64,000 nt of DNA, taken from assembly GCF_023702065.1 (NCBI RefSeq), contig NZ_QFDM01000002.1:558001-622000 (forward strand). The letters run 5' to 3'. Position numbers and translations under genes: made by a program. The stretch is from Methanoculleus oceani. Its GTDB lineage: Archaea; Halobacteriota; Methanomicrobia; Methanomicrobiales; Methanoculleaceae. Of this stretch, positions 52,681 through 61,182 are shown in pieces (positions within the stretch are counted from its first letter, which is position 1; each line of letters begins with the position of its first letter). The notes below the pieces were generated by a model. It searched no databases. It had not been told where the DNA came from and saw only the letters and a list, made by a program, of their open reading frames with translations.

Positions 52681-54045
52681 ATGAAACGTGTAGCACTGAG
52701 GGCGATGATCGCCGCCATCGTCGCCATTATTTTTGTGACGGGATTCGCTTCGGCACAGATACCTCCTGTGGATCCCATGCAACCGCCAGTGGTCGAACCT
52801 CCGCAACCGCCTACGCCAACGCCTACGCGACCGCCGGTAGGCGTACTTCCGGAGCCGCCGGTAGTCGAACCTCCGCAGGTGCCAACGGCCGGGCCCACGC
52901 AACCGCCTGCACCAACGCCGACAATTGAAACCACGCAGGTGCCAATGCCAACGCTTATGCCAACGACCGAACCAGCGCAACCGCAAACGCCGACGATCGT
53001 GCCTGTACAACCGCAACCACCGGCAATCGCACCTGTGCAAACGCCAGCGACGCTGCCTCAGGAGAACGCTTCGACAGGTGCCGGGGTGCAGGTTTCAAGC
53101 GGCCCGGGGGATAAGCTGTTCCCAGCGATATCAGGGAACTATATCGTCTGGGTTGACGACAGTTCGGCCTCGGTGCAGCTCTACGACAGCACATCGGGAA
53201 ACACTTCAACCATATCCGATGCAGCGTCGATTCCTCTCGAGTTGCCGTACGAACTTGCCACCGACGGGAACAGCGTCGTGTGGACGGGCGAAAGTCCGCA
53301 GGCAGAAGGGGATATTCTGTTCATCTACGACATCGCCTCAGGAAATCTGCAACAGGTGACGGACGGTTCAGGGGCGCCCGGATTCCCGGGTGTCTCACAA
53401 AACTACGTTGTCTGGATAGATGGAGACGAATTGGGCGACGTATATATCTATGATATTACAAGCGGGAACATCTCGACCGTGACCGCCGATCCCTATCTGC
53501 AGCTCTGGGCCGACATTGGTGGAAACACGATAATCTGGGGGGATAATGAAACCGAGGAAGGAGACCTTGACATCGCGGTACTGACCCTTGAGCAGCCAAG
53601 AACAAGGCTTCTGGGCGATTCGGGTGACGATGGTTTTCCTGATGTCTCGAGTGACGGCAACTACGTCGCCTGGATCAACGCCCGCGGTAATCAGACCGCC
53701 GTGTACCTCTATGACGTACTGGCAGAGAACATGACGCAGATAACCAGTGAATCCGCAAATCCTGATGCGGTCGCGGTCGACGGGAACCACGTGGTCTACT
53801 CGGACTGGCGGAACGGAAACCTTGACATCTACCTGTACGACATCAGCACCGGAGTCGAAACGCCGGTCACCCAGGACCCGTATCAACAGACCTACCCGGA
53901 CATCTCCGAAGGAACGATCGTCTGGATGGGCAACAACACCGGCCCGTGGGAGATCTATACCGCGGAGGTGCCTGGGGGTCCGTCGCCTGCTCCGGTACAG
54001 ACTTCTCTAGTACAACTTAACCCGGTACCGGCAGGAGCAATATAG
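52681..54045 (+). CDS. Exported surface protein: proline-rich stalk plus beta-propeller
   Basis: 454 residues from MKRVALRAM (GGTGA just upstream). A cleaved signal peptide ends FVTGFASAQ. Residues about 25-135 are a Pro/Thr/Gln stalk with repeats of the VVEPPQ-PPTPTPT kind, very probably glycosylated or extended. Residues about 145-440 are a TolB/WD-like beta-propeller (ISGNYIVWVDDSSASVQLYDS, GNYVAWINARGNQTAVYLYDV, GNHVVYSDWRNGNLDIYLYDI) with acidic pockets. The tail lacks a clear sorting motif. Surface attachment or adhesion role is likely. Confidence 0.83.
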   Translation: MKRVALRAMIAAIVAIIFVTGFASAQIPPVDPMQPPVVEPPQPPTPTPTRPPVGVLPEPPVVEPPQVPTAGPTQPPAPTPTIETTQVPMPTLMPTTEPAQPQTPTIVPVQPQPPAIAPVQTPATLPQENASTGAGVQVSSGPGDKLFPAISGNYIVWVDDSSASVQLYDSTSGNTSTISDAASIPLELPYELATDGNSVVWTGESPQAEGDILFIYDIASGNLQQVTDGSGAPGFPGVSQNYVVWIDGDELGDVYIYDITSGNISTVTADPYLQLWADIGGNTIIWGDNETEEGDLDIAVLTLEQPRTRLLGDSGDDGFPDVSSDGNYVAWINARGNQTAVYLYDVLAENMTQITSESANPDAVAVDGNHVVYSDWRNGNLDIYLYDISTGVETPVTQDPYQQTYPDISEGTIVWMGNNTGPWEIYTAEVPGGPSPAPVQTSLVQLNPVPAGAI

Positions 54046-54150
54046 TAAATTCGATGATCTGTGCGTACCGAAAATCCCAAGAAAACCTCTTTTTCAGAGC
54101 AGTCCCAGGCATTACGTCTTTGTAATGCTATATTCCGAGAATCAGCACAG

Positions 54151-54855
54151 TTAGTCCAACTGCTCCCGGATCTGCAACCGATACCATTCGATGATCTTCT
54201 GGATGGTATCATAACCCGTCCCCCTCAGGCGATACGACACCGCAGACTGGCTGGTGCCGATCCGGTCCCCGATCTCCTTCTGCGTGAGCCCCTCGAGTGT
54301 CAGCATCACGGCTTCGGCCTGTCTCTTCGTATAGCCGTCGATCATCCTGTCCAGAACGTCGCAGAAGATCGACAGCGTCGTGTTGAAGTCCTCCCAGGGG
54401 GTTGTTACGATGATACCGCGCCCGGCTTTCTTCATGGCATCCAGTTCGAGGCCGGAGAGCCGGAATGCCTCGCCGTCCCCCTCTCCGGCCAAACCGTCCC
54501 CCGGCAGGTAGCGGACGGTTCCAATCCCGACCGCGATTCGTGCATCCAGCCGGAGAGCGCTGTTGTCGCGATCGAACCCGGCGATGAACTTGAGGCGCAG
54601 GAGGACCGCATCTTTGAGCGCCTCCCCGGGGTTTGAAGAGACGCCCTGAAAACTGTCTCCGCGGAATATCGAGAACGGCGCTACGTAGTCTTTCCCGATC
54701 TCCGCCAGCGTCTCCTTCAGGCGGCGCATGCACTCTTCACCGTATGCGTTTTTGATCTCCCGGGAACGGACCAGATCCCCCGTGAGGACCGCGTAAACTC
54801 TTCTCTCCGTCATGGCGCCATCGTCGCCTTCTCTGCATGGTTCCTTGTCGGCCAT
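54151..54855 (-). CDS. SatD-family protein with C-terminal sigma-4-like HTH
   Basis: 234 residues from ATG 54855 (MTERRVYAVLTGDL at 54813 is a credible alternative). The N-terminal part (YAVLTGDLVRSREI, YVAPFSIFRGDSFQG, ARIAVGIGTVRYLPG) matches the SatD family; the C-terminal 60 residues (KRQAEAVMLTLEGLTQKEIGDRIGTSQSAVSYRLRGTGYDTI) form a helix-turn-helix. In bacteria SatD is next to DUF3307 genes, as here. Three repeats spaced by 29 bp lie just upstream of its start, suggesting autoregulation. Confidence 0.82.
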   Translation of the reverse strand: MADKEPCREGDDGAMTERRVYAVLTGDLVRSREIKNAYGEECMRRLKETLAEIGKDYVAPFSIFRGDSFQGVSSNPGEALKDAVLLRLKFIAGFDRDNSALRLDARIAVGIGTVRYLPGDGLAGEGDGEAFRLSGLELDAMKKAGRGIIVTTPWEDFNTTLSIFCDVLDRMIDGYTKRQAEAVMLTLEGLTQKEIGDRIGTSQSAVSYRLRGTGYDTIQKIIEWYRLQIREQLD

Positions 54856-54872
54856 CAGATATGAAGATATCT

Positions 54873-54937
54873 ACTCATAATAAGAAATTATCAGTATATT
54901 AACTCATACATTACCAGAATGAGCAATTATACTCATA
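54873..54937. promoter_or_regulatory. Three ACTCATA repeats at exact 29-bp intervals (iteron-like operator)
   Basis: ACTCATA occurs at 54873-54879, 54902-54908 and 54931-54937, each embedded in WACTCATAHA. Intervals are exactly 29 bp twice. An inverted repeat AGATAT-GAAG-ATATCT (54858-54873) overlaps the first copy. The cluster is in the 157-bp gap upstream of the SatD gene, suited to binding of several regulator molecules on one face region of the DNA. Confidence 0.65.
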
Positions 54938-55012
54938 CAAGATCCGTATTCATAGTCCGGGCATGCACCCCCGGCAACCCCACGATTGAGATTGGAGCCG
55001 GAGGGTCCAGGT

Positions 55013-55876
55013 CTAAAGTTTTGACAGGTACTGGACGAACTGCTCGATCCCGCCCTGGCACACCAGGTAACCGACGGCCGCCCCGATAAGGACCGCGATC
55101 GCGAAGCTCACCATCGTTCCCACGATGATGTACTCGGATCGCTTCGCGTCGTTGATCCTGAAAAGCCCTTTTGCTGCTATGAGGAACCCGATAGCCGTGT
55201 ACTCGTTCACCAGGATAAACGTCACGATCAGGACCCGCTCGACGTATCCGATCAAACGGCCGGCATGATCCAATCCATCCTCTTCCGAAGCGGCTATATC
55301 TTTCCGCCAGGACCGGGTTACGCTCCCGACCAGGATCCCGCCGGGCCGGAGGACCAGGAGATACGCGACGATGACGACCCAGATCCGGATAACCCCGCCC
55401 GGGCTGTCGGACGGATAGGGGACCGGAGTCTGTGAAAGCAGCGCCAGAACGATGAAGAGAACGGCCAGGTGGGCGATAAAAAGCCACCCTACAGGTTCAG
55501 GCATTGCGCCCTCATCATCCGGATCTCGCACGCGGGCCGTCCTCTTTCGAAGGCTCGCTATCAGGTCGGGCAGTACGCCGTCGATGACGAAATGCGCTGC
55601 CGTAACAAGGACAAAGGCGTACAGGAGGGTGCTCCGGAACTGAGGAAGGAACTCCGGGAGTGACGACGGATCTCTCAGAACAAACATGACGTTCCAGAGA
55701 TTGACAAAGAGAAACGTCAGTAAACCGGCTGCGAAGGCATGGCAAACCAGGTGCCCGGAGCGCCAGCTGTTCCCGGACCGATCCTTTGCCGGAAATGCGG
55801 GCCGGAGAACGAACTCCACCAGCAAGTACGCGAGAAAGATGCGAAGGAACAGTTCGATGCCGTGGGAGATTTCCAT
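55013..55876 (-). CDS. DUF3307 membrane protein, partner of SatD
   Basis: The start MEISHGIELFLRIF (55876) gives 287 residues; the longer open frame to 55948 lacks support. Six to eight hydrophobic segments; GHLVCHAFAAGLLTFLF and HFVIDGVLPDLIASLRKR are the DUF3307 core with the conserved His and Asp. The C-terminal ERVLIVTFILVNEYTAIGFLIAAKGLFRINDAKRSEYIIVGTMVSF is typical. The gene lies upstream of the SatD-like regulator on the same strand, a pairing known from bacteria; function unproven. Confidence 0.82.
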   Translation of the reverse strand: MEISHGIELFLRIFLAYLLVEFVLRPAFPAKDRSGNSWRSGHLVCHAFAAGLLTFLFVNLWNVMFVLRDPSSLPEFLPQFRSTLLYAFVLVTAAHFVIDGVLPDLIASLRKRTARVRDPDDEGAMPEPVGWLFIAHLAVLFIVLALLSQTPVPYPSDSPGGVIRIWVVIVAYLLVLRPGGILVGSVTRSWRKDIAASEEDGLDHAGRLIGYVERVLIVTFILVNEYTAIGFLIAAKGLFRINDAKRSEYIIVGTMVSFAIAVLIGAAVGYLVCQGGIEQFVQYLSKL

Positions 55877-56161
55877 TGGAGACAGGTAACTATTCTTCTG
55901 AACTCCTACATTACTTCTCCTATTTGCTCTGAAGGGAGACCGACTCATTTAAGAGATTATTGTGATTGAAACTCCCGGGAAATCCATTCATCCGGAATAC
56001 TCATCCAGGGGAAGGCTACCCATCATGAGGGGCGCGCCGGAAAGGGCTCGTCACTCCCGGAGAGTGCCGGGGACCTTATGGGTTTGGCGCTACGCACATT
56101 GTGCCTGCCAATCGAAAACGCAACTGAATTTCCACGAGGCCCCCAGAACCGCCCGCAGCCC

Positions 56162-57253
56162 TTACATCCCCACCGATTCCGCCACCCGCATCAGTTCGTC
56201 CCGGCCGAGCATGCCGCACGTGATCCGGTACGAGTAACCGCCAGCACTCCAGCGGAGCTGATCCCTCCCGTCGGCAGAGACATACCCGGCCTCCCGGCCC
56301 CCAGAGAGGGGCACCGATTCAGGCGTGCCGGGAAGGACTGCCTCCGCCCGGTACGGGTCATAGAGCCGCTGCACGAACTCCAGTTCGTCGCTGCCGTTCG
56401 TGAACCGGAGTGTGGTGTAGGCGCCGGGGAGATGCGTCCCATCCGCGAAGACGTACCCCTCCGGGAGGTAGGACGGCATCGCCGCACCATAGCGCCGGAC
56501 GTCGTCGGTGCTCCATAAAAAGAGCGGTGTGATCGCAGCCGTCGGCATCGGCCGGACCTCGACGCCTGTCGGTGGATCGAAGGCGAAGAGGTCGTCCGGG
56601 AGCCCGGTGTTCGCCGAGGGATCGGTGTATTCGGCAGAGAGGATCAGGTTCCCGTCTTTGCCATACATCTCCACGCTGAGAAGGAGCCAGGTTTCGGCGT
56701 CGATCCATGCCGTGAACCGGTGCACCGCCTCCCGGTAGCGGGTGGGCGCTTCAAAGAGTCTTGATCCGCCCGCAACCTCAAGGAGATAGGCGGTGCGCCC
56801 ACAGACAGTCTCGGTGCCCAGGTACGAGGCATTCCGCTCCGCAAGCGACTCCGCGACCGTCTCCATATACCCCCGGACCCCCTCCGCCCAGCCGGGGTAC
56901 TGCGGCTCGGAGAAGGCGGCTTTCATATACGGCCCCGCGACCGTCAGCGCCGTCCGGGTTACCGGGTCGTAGCGCCACTTCCGGGTGCCGTTCGAGACGA
57001 CGATGGTTCCCGCGAGGTCCGCGGGTTCGAGGTATTCCAGCCGGTAGTTCTCGGGGCCTTTCCGGAGCAGCCTGACGGTGACGTTCTCGGAACCGGCCGT
57101 TATCGCTACGGTGGCGGAGAAGTCCGTCGCCTGCTCTTCCGCGGCGACGAACCGGGCGGCGATCTCGTCCGCCGGCGGCGGATCCGCGGCGGTGCCGAGG
57201 CACCCGGCGGTGCAGGCGAGGGCGAGGAGGAGCGCGATTGCTAAATACTTCAT
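56162..57253 (-). CDS. LolA-like lipoprotein with DUF4367-type domain
   Basis: 363 residues. A lipobox (CTAGCLG) shows lipidation. Residues about 25-235 follow the outer-membrane-lipoprotein-sorting/LolA fold (ATDFSATVAITAGSENVTVRLLRKGPENYRLEYLEPADLAGTIVVSNG, DDLFAFDPPTGVEV); residues about 260-360 match DUF4367 (RRYGAAMPSYLPEGYVFADGTHLPG, YSYRITCGMLGRDELMRVAESV). Such archaeal proteins are surface lipoproteins of unknown role. ATG overlaps the stop of the preceding membrane gene by four bases. Confidence 0.83.
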   Translation of the reverse strand: MKYLAIALLLALACTAGCLGTAADPPPADEIAARFVAAEEQATDFSATVAITAGSENVTVRLLRKGPENYRLEYLEPADLAGTIVVSNGTRKWRYDPVTRTALTVAGPYMKAAFSEPQYPGWAEGVRGYMETVAESLAERNASYLGTETVCGRTAYLLEVAGGSRLFEAPTRYREAVHRFTAWIDAETWLLLSVEMYGKDGNLILSAEYTDPSANTGLPDDLFAFDPPTGVEVRPMPTAAITPLFLWSTDDVRRYGAAMPSYLPEGYVFADGTHLPGAYTTLRFTNGSDELEFVQRLYDPYRAEAVLPGTPESVPLSGGREAGYVSADGRDQLRWSAGGYSYRITCGMLGRDELMRVAESVGM

Positions 57254-57792
57254 TTACAGGCCACCCCCGCCACGACGAGGAGCAGCCCGACGAGCGGCAT
57301 GAGGAGGAGAGTATACAAGACCATGGCAATCGCCATGAAACCCGGCACAGGCGTCCCGGGAACAAGAGTGCAGAACGCGTTAGCGGCCAGGATGAGGGGC
57401 AGCACGCTGACAAGGGCGGAGACGGCGATCGGCATCCGCACCCCGTTCCGGCAGTCGTCCGGGAAAGAGTAGAAGAACAATGCTGCCGCCGGAGGAAGCA
57501 GGAATAGGAATACATGGTTCCCGATATCGGGAACCGTCACGACCCACCGGGTGATTCCCGTCCAGAGCGCAAGAGCGGTGCAGACGGCCGCGAACGGGAT
57601 GCCCCAGAACCACCGGGGCGACTCCCGCCGCATCGCCCGCAGGAACTGAACCGACCCGGCGAGCGAGACGAGTGAGAGCAGGATAATCACACTCCCGGAA
57701 CCGATGGCGCCGCGGGATGCGAGCGTCACCGGCATGACCGCCCAGAGGAAGAAGAAGACCGCGCTCGCGGCGATGAGCGGGCCGGTCTTCAT
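57250..57792 (-). CDS. Six-TM membrane protein, function unknown
   Basis: 180 residues from MKTGPLIAASAVFFFLWAVM, with about six hydrophobic segments and no recognised family motif. Its start overlaps the stop of the propeller gene, and its stop overlaps the start of the LolA-like gene, each by four bases, so it is an integral part of this operon. It might anchor or assemble the exported proteins. Confidence 0.75.
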   Translation of the reverse strand: MKTGPLIAASAVFFFLWAVMPVTLASRGAIGSGSVIILLSLVSLAGSVQFLRAMRRESPRWFWGIPFAAVCTALALWTGITRWVVTVPDIGNHVFLFLLPPAAALFFYSFPDDCRNGVRMPIAVSALVSVLPLILAANAFCTLVPGTPVPGFMAIAMVLYTLLLMPLVGLLLVVAGVACK

Positions 57793-59420
57793 CCCCGCTT
57801 CCCCCCGCGGCGCAGGAGCCCGATACCGCAGGCGGCCGTCGCCGCGAGCGCCCCGAATCCCGGGGCGTGGGCGGGCGCCGTCCACCCGTTCTCCCCGAAC
57901 GACCGGGTCGTGCCGGCGAGGATATAGCCGCCGTCGGCCGTCGCAGCGAGGGCCGAGATGTCGTCGGTCGCATCACCGCCGAACGAACGGGCAGCGGTGA
58001 CATTCCCCGTATGGTCCAGGAGCACCAGCCACCCGTCGTGCGGCCCGCCGGCGTAGACCGTGCCGGTAAAGGCATACCGGCCCGGAGACGGCGCGACCGC
58101 CGACGTGACCAGGAGGGGGCCGCCGGGAATCCCCGGCATCACGGTCCAGGCGACATTCCCGGTCCCGCCGATCATGATGAGGCAGAGGCCAGGGAGATCG
58201 CTTCCGGGGCGGAACGCCCCGCCGGCGACGAGGTAGCCGACGGCACCTCCGCCGGGCACTTCAAGAAGAATCGCGCCGGTGCCGCCGTCCATCCCGTCAA
58301 GCGTCTTCGTCCAGAGAACCTCCCCCGACGGATCGGTCTGGAATACCCGGACCGGCACGGTCCCGGAACGTGCCGCTTCCCAGGGTTTTCTCACCGCGAC
58401 AAGGTAGCCGCCGTCGATCGGGGTCGATATGACGCTGTCCACGAGCCCGGAACCGTTGCCACCGATGATCCGGTTCCACTCCTCGAACCCATCGCGGTCG
58501 ACCTTGACCAGCCAGGCGTTGTCGGTCCCGGACGTCCTCTTCCCGCCGAGGATGAACCCGCCGTCAGCGGTCAGGTCGACCGTCGAGAAGAGCCCGTCCC
58601 CCGGGAACGTCCGGCTCCAGACCTCCCGGCCGTCCGGCGCGACCTTGAAGAGCCAGGCGCTGCGCGTATCCTTCTCCGGCGTCCAGCCGGTGCTCCCGGC
58701 GACGACGTAGTTTCCATCATCGGTCGCGACCACGGCACGCGCGCTGTCCCAGTCAGGCCCGCCGTAGGTCTTCCTCCAGACCTCATTGCCGTCGGCGTCC
58801 GTCCTGAGCAGCAGGGCATCCCGGAACCCTGTGTTCGCGGCGATCAGGTATCCCCCGTCGTCCACCTGGAGCACTGACGCGACGTCCGCACTATCCCCGG
58901 CGGGGCAGGTCCGGTTCCAGACCTCGTTCCCCTGCCCGTCCGTCCTGATCAGCCAGATGGAGAGGTCATACCAGGTTGCCTGCGTGCCCGTGGGCGTGGC
59001 GGCAAACGCCTCCGCCATGGCCCCCGAGATCCCGGCGAGGACAGCGTTCTCCTCATTGGTCAGGGTCGGGCTCCGGCCCACCGCCGGGTCGAACGCGATC
59101 CGGGTAACCGCACTCTCGATCTCGCGCACCACCGGGTATTTCCGCCAGATCTCACGGAGGGACTCCTTCAGCGCCTCCTTCTCTTCAGCGGAGCGGGGGG
59201 AACAGTCGATGTAGTCGAGCAGGTTCTCCCGCTCGTCATCGGTCCCGACGAGCATGACGTAGTAGGGTGTCGCCTGTTTCACCGCGTCGTCGATCTCGAT
59301 CCGGCCGACGGGCGCCTTCACCGGGCTCCCGGCCGGGCGGGGGGTTTCGGCAGCCGCCGCGGTGAGGACGAACAGGCCGGAGAGGAGGAGGATGCAGAGG
59401 ATGGCTCGTAGATGTTTCAT
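57789..59420 (-). CDS. Exported beta-propeller protein with PGF-CTERM-like anchor
   Basis: The start at 59420 gives a signal peptide (MKHLRAILCILLLSGLFVLTAAAAE); the upstream GTG is less likely. A helical segment (ENLLDYIDCSPRSAEEKEALKESL) leads to tandem repeats of the DGGYLIAANTGFRDALLLRTDADGNEVWRKTYGG kind, which form a propeller. The C-terminus APGFGALAATAACGIGLLRRGGKRG has the PGF, hydrophobic span and basic tail of an archaeosortase sorting signal. The upstream gene stop overlaps the frame at 59432-59434, close to the start. Confidence 0.8.
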   Translation of the reverse strand: MKHLRAILCILLLSGLFVLTAAAAETPRPAGSPVKAPVGRIEIDDAVKQATPYYVMLVGTDDERENLLDYIDCSPRSAEEKEALKESLREIWRKYPVVREIESAVTRIAFDPAVGRSPTLTNEENAVLAGISGAMAEAFAATPTGTQATWYDLSIWLIRTDGQGNEVWNRTCPAGDSADVASVLQVDDGGYLIAANTGFRDALLLRTDADGNEVWRKTYGGPDWDSARAVVATDDGNYVVAGSTGWTPEKDTRSAWLFKVAPDGREVWSRTFPGDGLFSTVDLTADGGFILGGKRTSGTDNAWLVKVDRDGFEEWNRIIGGNGSGLVDSVISTPIDGGYLVAVRKPWEAARSGTVPVRVFQTDPSGEVLWTKTLDGMDGGTGAILLEVPGGGAVGYLVAGGAFRPGSDLPGLCLIMIGGTGNVAWTVMPGIPGGPLLVTSAVAPSPGRYAFTGTVYAGGPHDGWLVLLDHTGNVTAARSFGGDATDDISALAATADGGYILAGTTRSFGENGWTAPAHAPGFGALAATAACGIGLLRRGGKRG

Positions 59421-59431
59421 GGGATCGGCTT

Positions 59432-60184
59432 TCACCCCTTATGCCTCCTCCCCGCACGGACGGCCGAGAGCCCGCCCGAGAGCGCGAGGATGCCCATCCA
59501 GGCGGAGAACCCGGGCGCGGTTTGGGCCTGGGGCGGCTCCGGCTCCAGTTCCAGGTCGAGCCTGTTGGTGGTATTCTCAAAGGAGATTTCCCGGTGCAGG
59601 GGGAGGTAGCCGTCCTTTTCGACCGATACGTTCTGTCCGTAGCCGAACGCGTTCGCTATCAGGTAACCGCCGTCGCCGGCGGTCTCTGTCGTCACGGGGT
59701 ACGGTGCGCCGAACAGCGGGAGGGTGGACTCGAACCTCACCGTTGCGCCCGGAACCGGGTGGCCGTCGGTGTCCCTCACCGTCCCGATCACATAGATCCG
59801 CGGCGGCGGGGGGATGTCGACGTTGACGTAGATCCGCAATGCCGCCTCGGTAGTCTTCCCCAGGTTGTCGATCAGGGTCACGGTGATCGTCTCGTTCCCC
59901 TCCGCGACCGGGACGGTGCAGGCGAAATTGGTCGCGTTCCCGCACGAGACCGTACCTGCGCTGCTCTCGACCACCACGTCCCGTATCCCGTTCGAGGCCT
60001 CGGCCCTGCCGGTGACCGTAACCTCGGGCGGGACGAGATCGCTCCATATCGTATCGTACTGCTTTGGGGAGGTGACGGAGAGGAACGTCGAGGTCTCGAC
60101 CGGTTCCTCCCCGGCGCTCGCCGGGGCTGCGGCCGCAGAAAGCAGCACGAGGATGCAGAGGATCGTCAGAATATTTCGTGTCAT
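59432..60184 (-). CDS. Exported protein with carboxypeptidase-regulatory-like domain and PGF-CTERM-like anchor
   Basis: 250 residues from the ATG at 60184, preceded by AAGGAG and a TATAAAC box. Signal peptide (ILTILCILVLLSAAAAPASAG); an Ig-like module (SDLVPPEVTVTGRAEASNG to GNETITVTLIDNLGKT); a carboxypeptidase-regulatory beta-sandwich (VIGTVRDTDGHPVPGATVRFEST, DGGYLIANAFGYGQNVSVEKDGYLPL). The C-terminus APGFSAWMGILALSGGLSAVRAGRRHKG is a sorting signal. A surface protein exposed to solvent. Confidence 0.82.
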   Translation of the reverse strand: MTRNILTILCILVLLSAAAAPASAGEEPVETSTFLSVTSPKQYDTIWSDLVPPEVTVTGRAEASNGIRDVVVESSAGTVSCGNATNFACTVPVAEGNETITVTLIDNLGKTTEAALRIYVNVDIPPPPRIYVIGTVRDTDGHPVPGATVRFESTLPLFGAPYPVTTETAGDGGYLIANAFGYGQNVSVEKDGYLPLHREISFENTTNRLDLELEPEPPQAQTAPGFSAWMGILALSGGLSAVRAGRRHKG

Positions 60185-60218
60185 AGTCCGGCTCCTTGAA
60201 AGAGCGATGGGGAGGGAT

Positions 60219-60245
60219 CGTTTATACCCTTTCTGTGCCGTCCGT
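60219..60245 (-). promoter_or_regulatory. Promoter element, inner copy, for the gene at 59432-60184
   Basis: On the minus strand: ACGGACGGCACAGAAA then GGGTATAAACG. The TATA part lies about 37 bp upstream of the start at 60184. It is embedded in the 3' end of the upstream coding region. The copy at 61068-61095 shares the same 16-base stretch with one change and then a TATATAAT. Confidence 0.65.
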
Positions 60246-60947
60246 TTCCGCGTACACAACCCTCTCCGCCAGGGCGATCTCCCGGGGGGCAAAGACGACC
60301 AGCGCCCGGGGGTCCTCGTCGATGGCGGTCGGCGTCCGGTTTTCGTCCGGCGGGTCCCTCGGGTAGATCTCGATGGTGTTCCAGACCTCCGTCGTGGCAA
60401 AGGAGATGAACTCCAGCGGCCGGAGCGTCCCGTTCTCGATGGCGTAGATGTTTTTGTAGGTGTCGTCGTAGGTCCTGTTCTGCTCGTGGTAAAAGACCTT
60501 CAGGCTCATTCCCTTTTTGCCGTAGAAGATCTCGTCGAACGGGATGTCATCGGCAGCGGCGAGGCTCGCCAGCGGGTGCGCGTGAGGAGGGCGGTAATCG
60601 AGCCGCTGGGACGAGAGGTAGGCGCTCCCGTTTCTGAGGACGAAGGCGGAGTGGACCCAGGGTTCATCCTCCATATCGGCAAAGAAACTGAACTGGATGC
60701 AGGTAAACGAGCCGTTCGCGTCGAAATCCATGACGAGCAGCGGCGACCTCGCCGTCCGGTTGTCGAACGGGATCTGCTCTTCCATCGCCTCCCAGGTCTC
60801 GATGAGCGGGGGGTTGTATTGTTCCACCGGGAGGACCGGGACGGCCTCGTAGTGTATCGTCTCGTAGCCGGGTGGGACATAGGAGGCACGCCAGAGGACG
60901 AACACCACCACGATAACGATGCCGAGCGCGAGCCACCGGTCTCTCAT
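60222..60947 (-). CDS. Membrane-anchored extracellular protein, function unknown
   Basis: 241 residues with a single N-terminal transmembrane anchor (LALGIVIVVVFVLWRASYVP). The rest is a mixed alpha/beta domain with many acidic and aromatic residues (YETIHYEAVPVLPVEQYNPPL, LVMDFDANGSFTCIQFSFFADMEDEP). No family recognised. It is the first gene of the envelope cluster, 37 bp before the next start. Its last codons coincide with the inner copy of the promoter element. Confidence 0.72.
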   Translation of the reverse strand: MRDRWLALGIVIVVVFVLWRASYVPPGYETIHYEAVPVLPVEQYNPPLIETWEAMEEQIPFDNRTARSPLLVMDFDANGSFTCIQFSFFADMEDEPWVHSAFVLRNGSAYLSSQRLDYRPPHAHPLASLAAADDIPFDEIFYGKKGMSLKVFYHEQNRTYDDTYKNIYAIENGTLRPLEFISFATTEVWNTIEIYPRDPPDENRTPTAIDEDPRALVVFAPREIALAERVVYAETDGTERV

Positions 60948-61067
60948 GCGGCGACGCTCCCGGCAATGAGGCGGCCGCCGTCCGCCGTGCCGATCGAGAC
61001 GGCGACGATTCGCCGCCGTCCTGTTACAGACGGTTGCTCCTCCACCATAGTGGGAGCTGGGACGCGA

Positions 61068-61095
61068 GATTATATACGATTTCTGTGCCGACCGT
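61068..61095 (-). promoter_or_regulatory. Promoter element, outer copy, for the gene at 60222-60947
   Basis: On the minus strand: ACGGTCGGCACAGAAATCG then TATATAATC. It matches the inner copy at 60219-60245 over ACGG-x-CGGCACAGAAA and lies in the 235-bp region facing the winged-helix regulator gene. Confidence 0.65.
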
Positions 61096-61182
61096 CTATT
61101 CTAAAGCCCTGGATTGTACCCGGGCAGGGAAGGCCGCCGACAAAACGCAAAGGTCAAGGTTCCGCACTCCGATTGCTGTAGT

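Noticed and set aside
54873-54937. CRISPR-like array
   Set aside because: Repeats are only 7-8 bp with 22-bp non-unique intervals and no cas genes; an operator is more likely.
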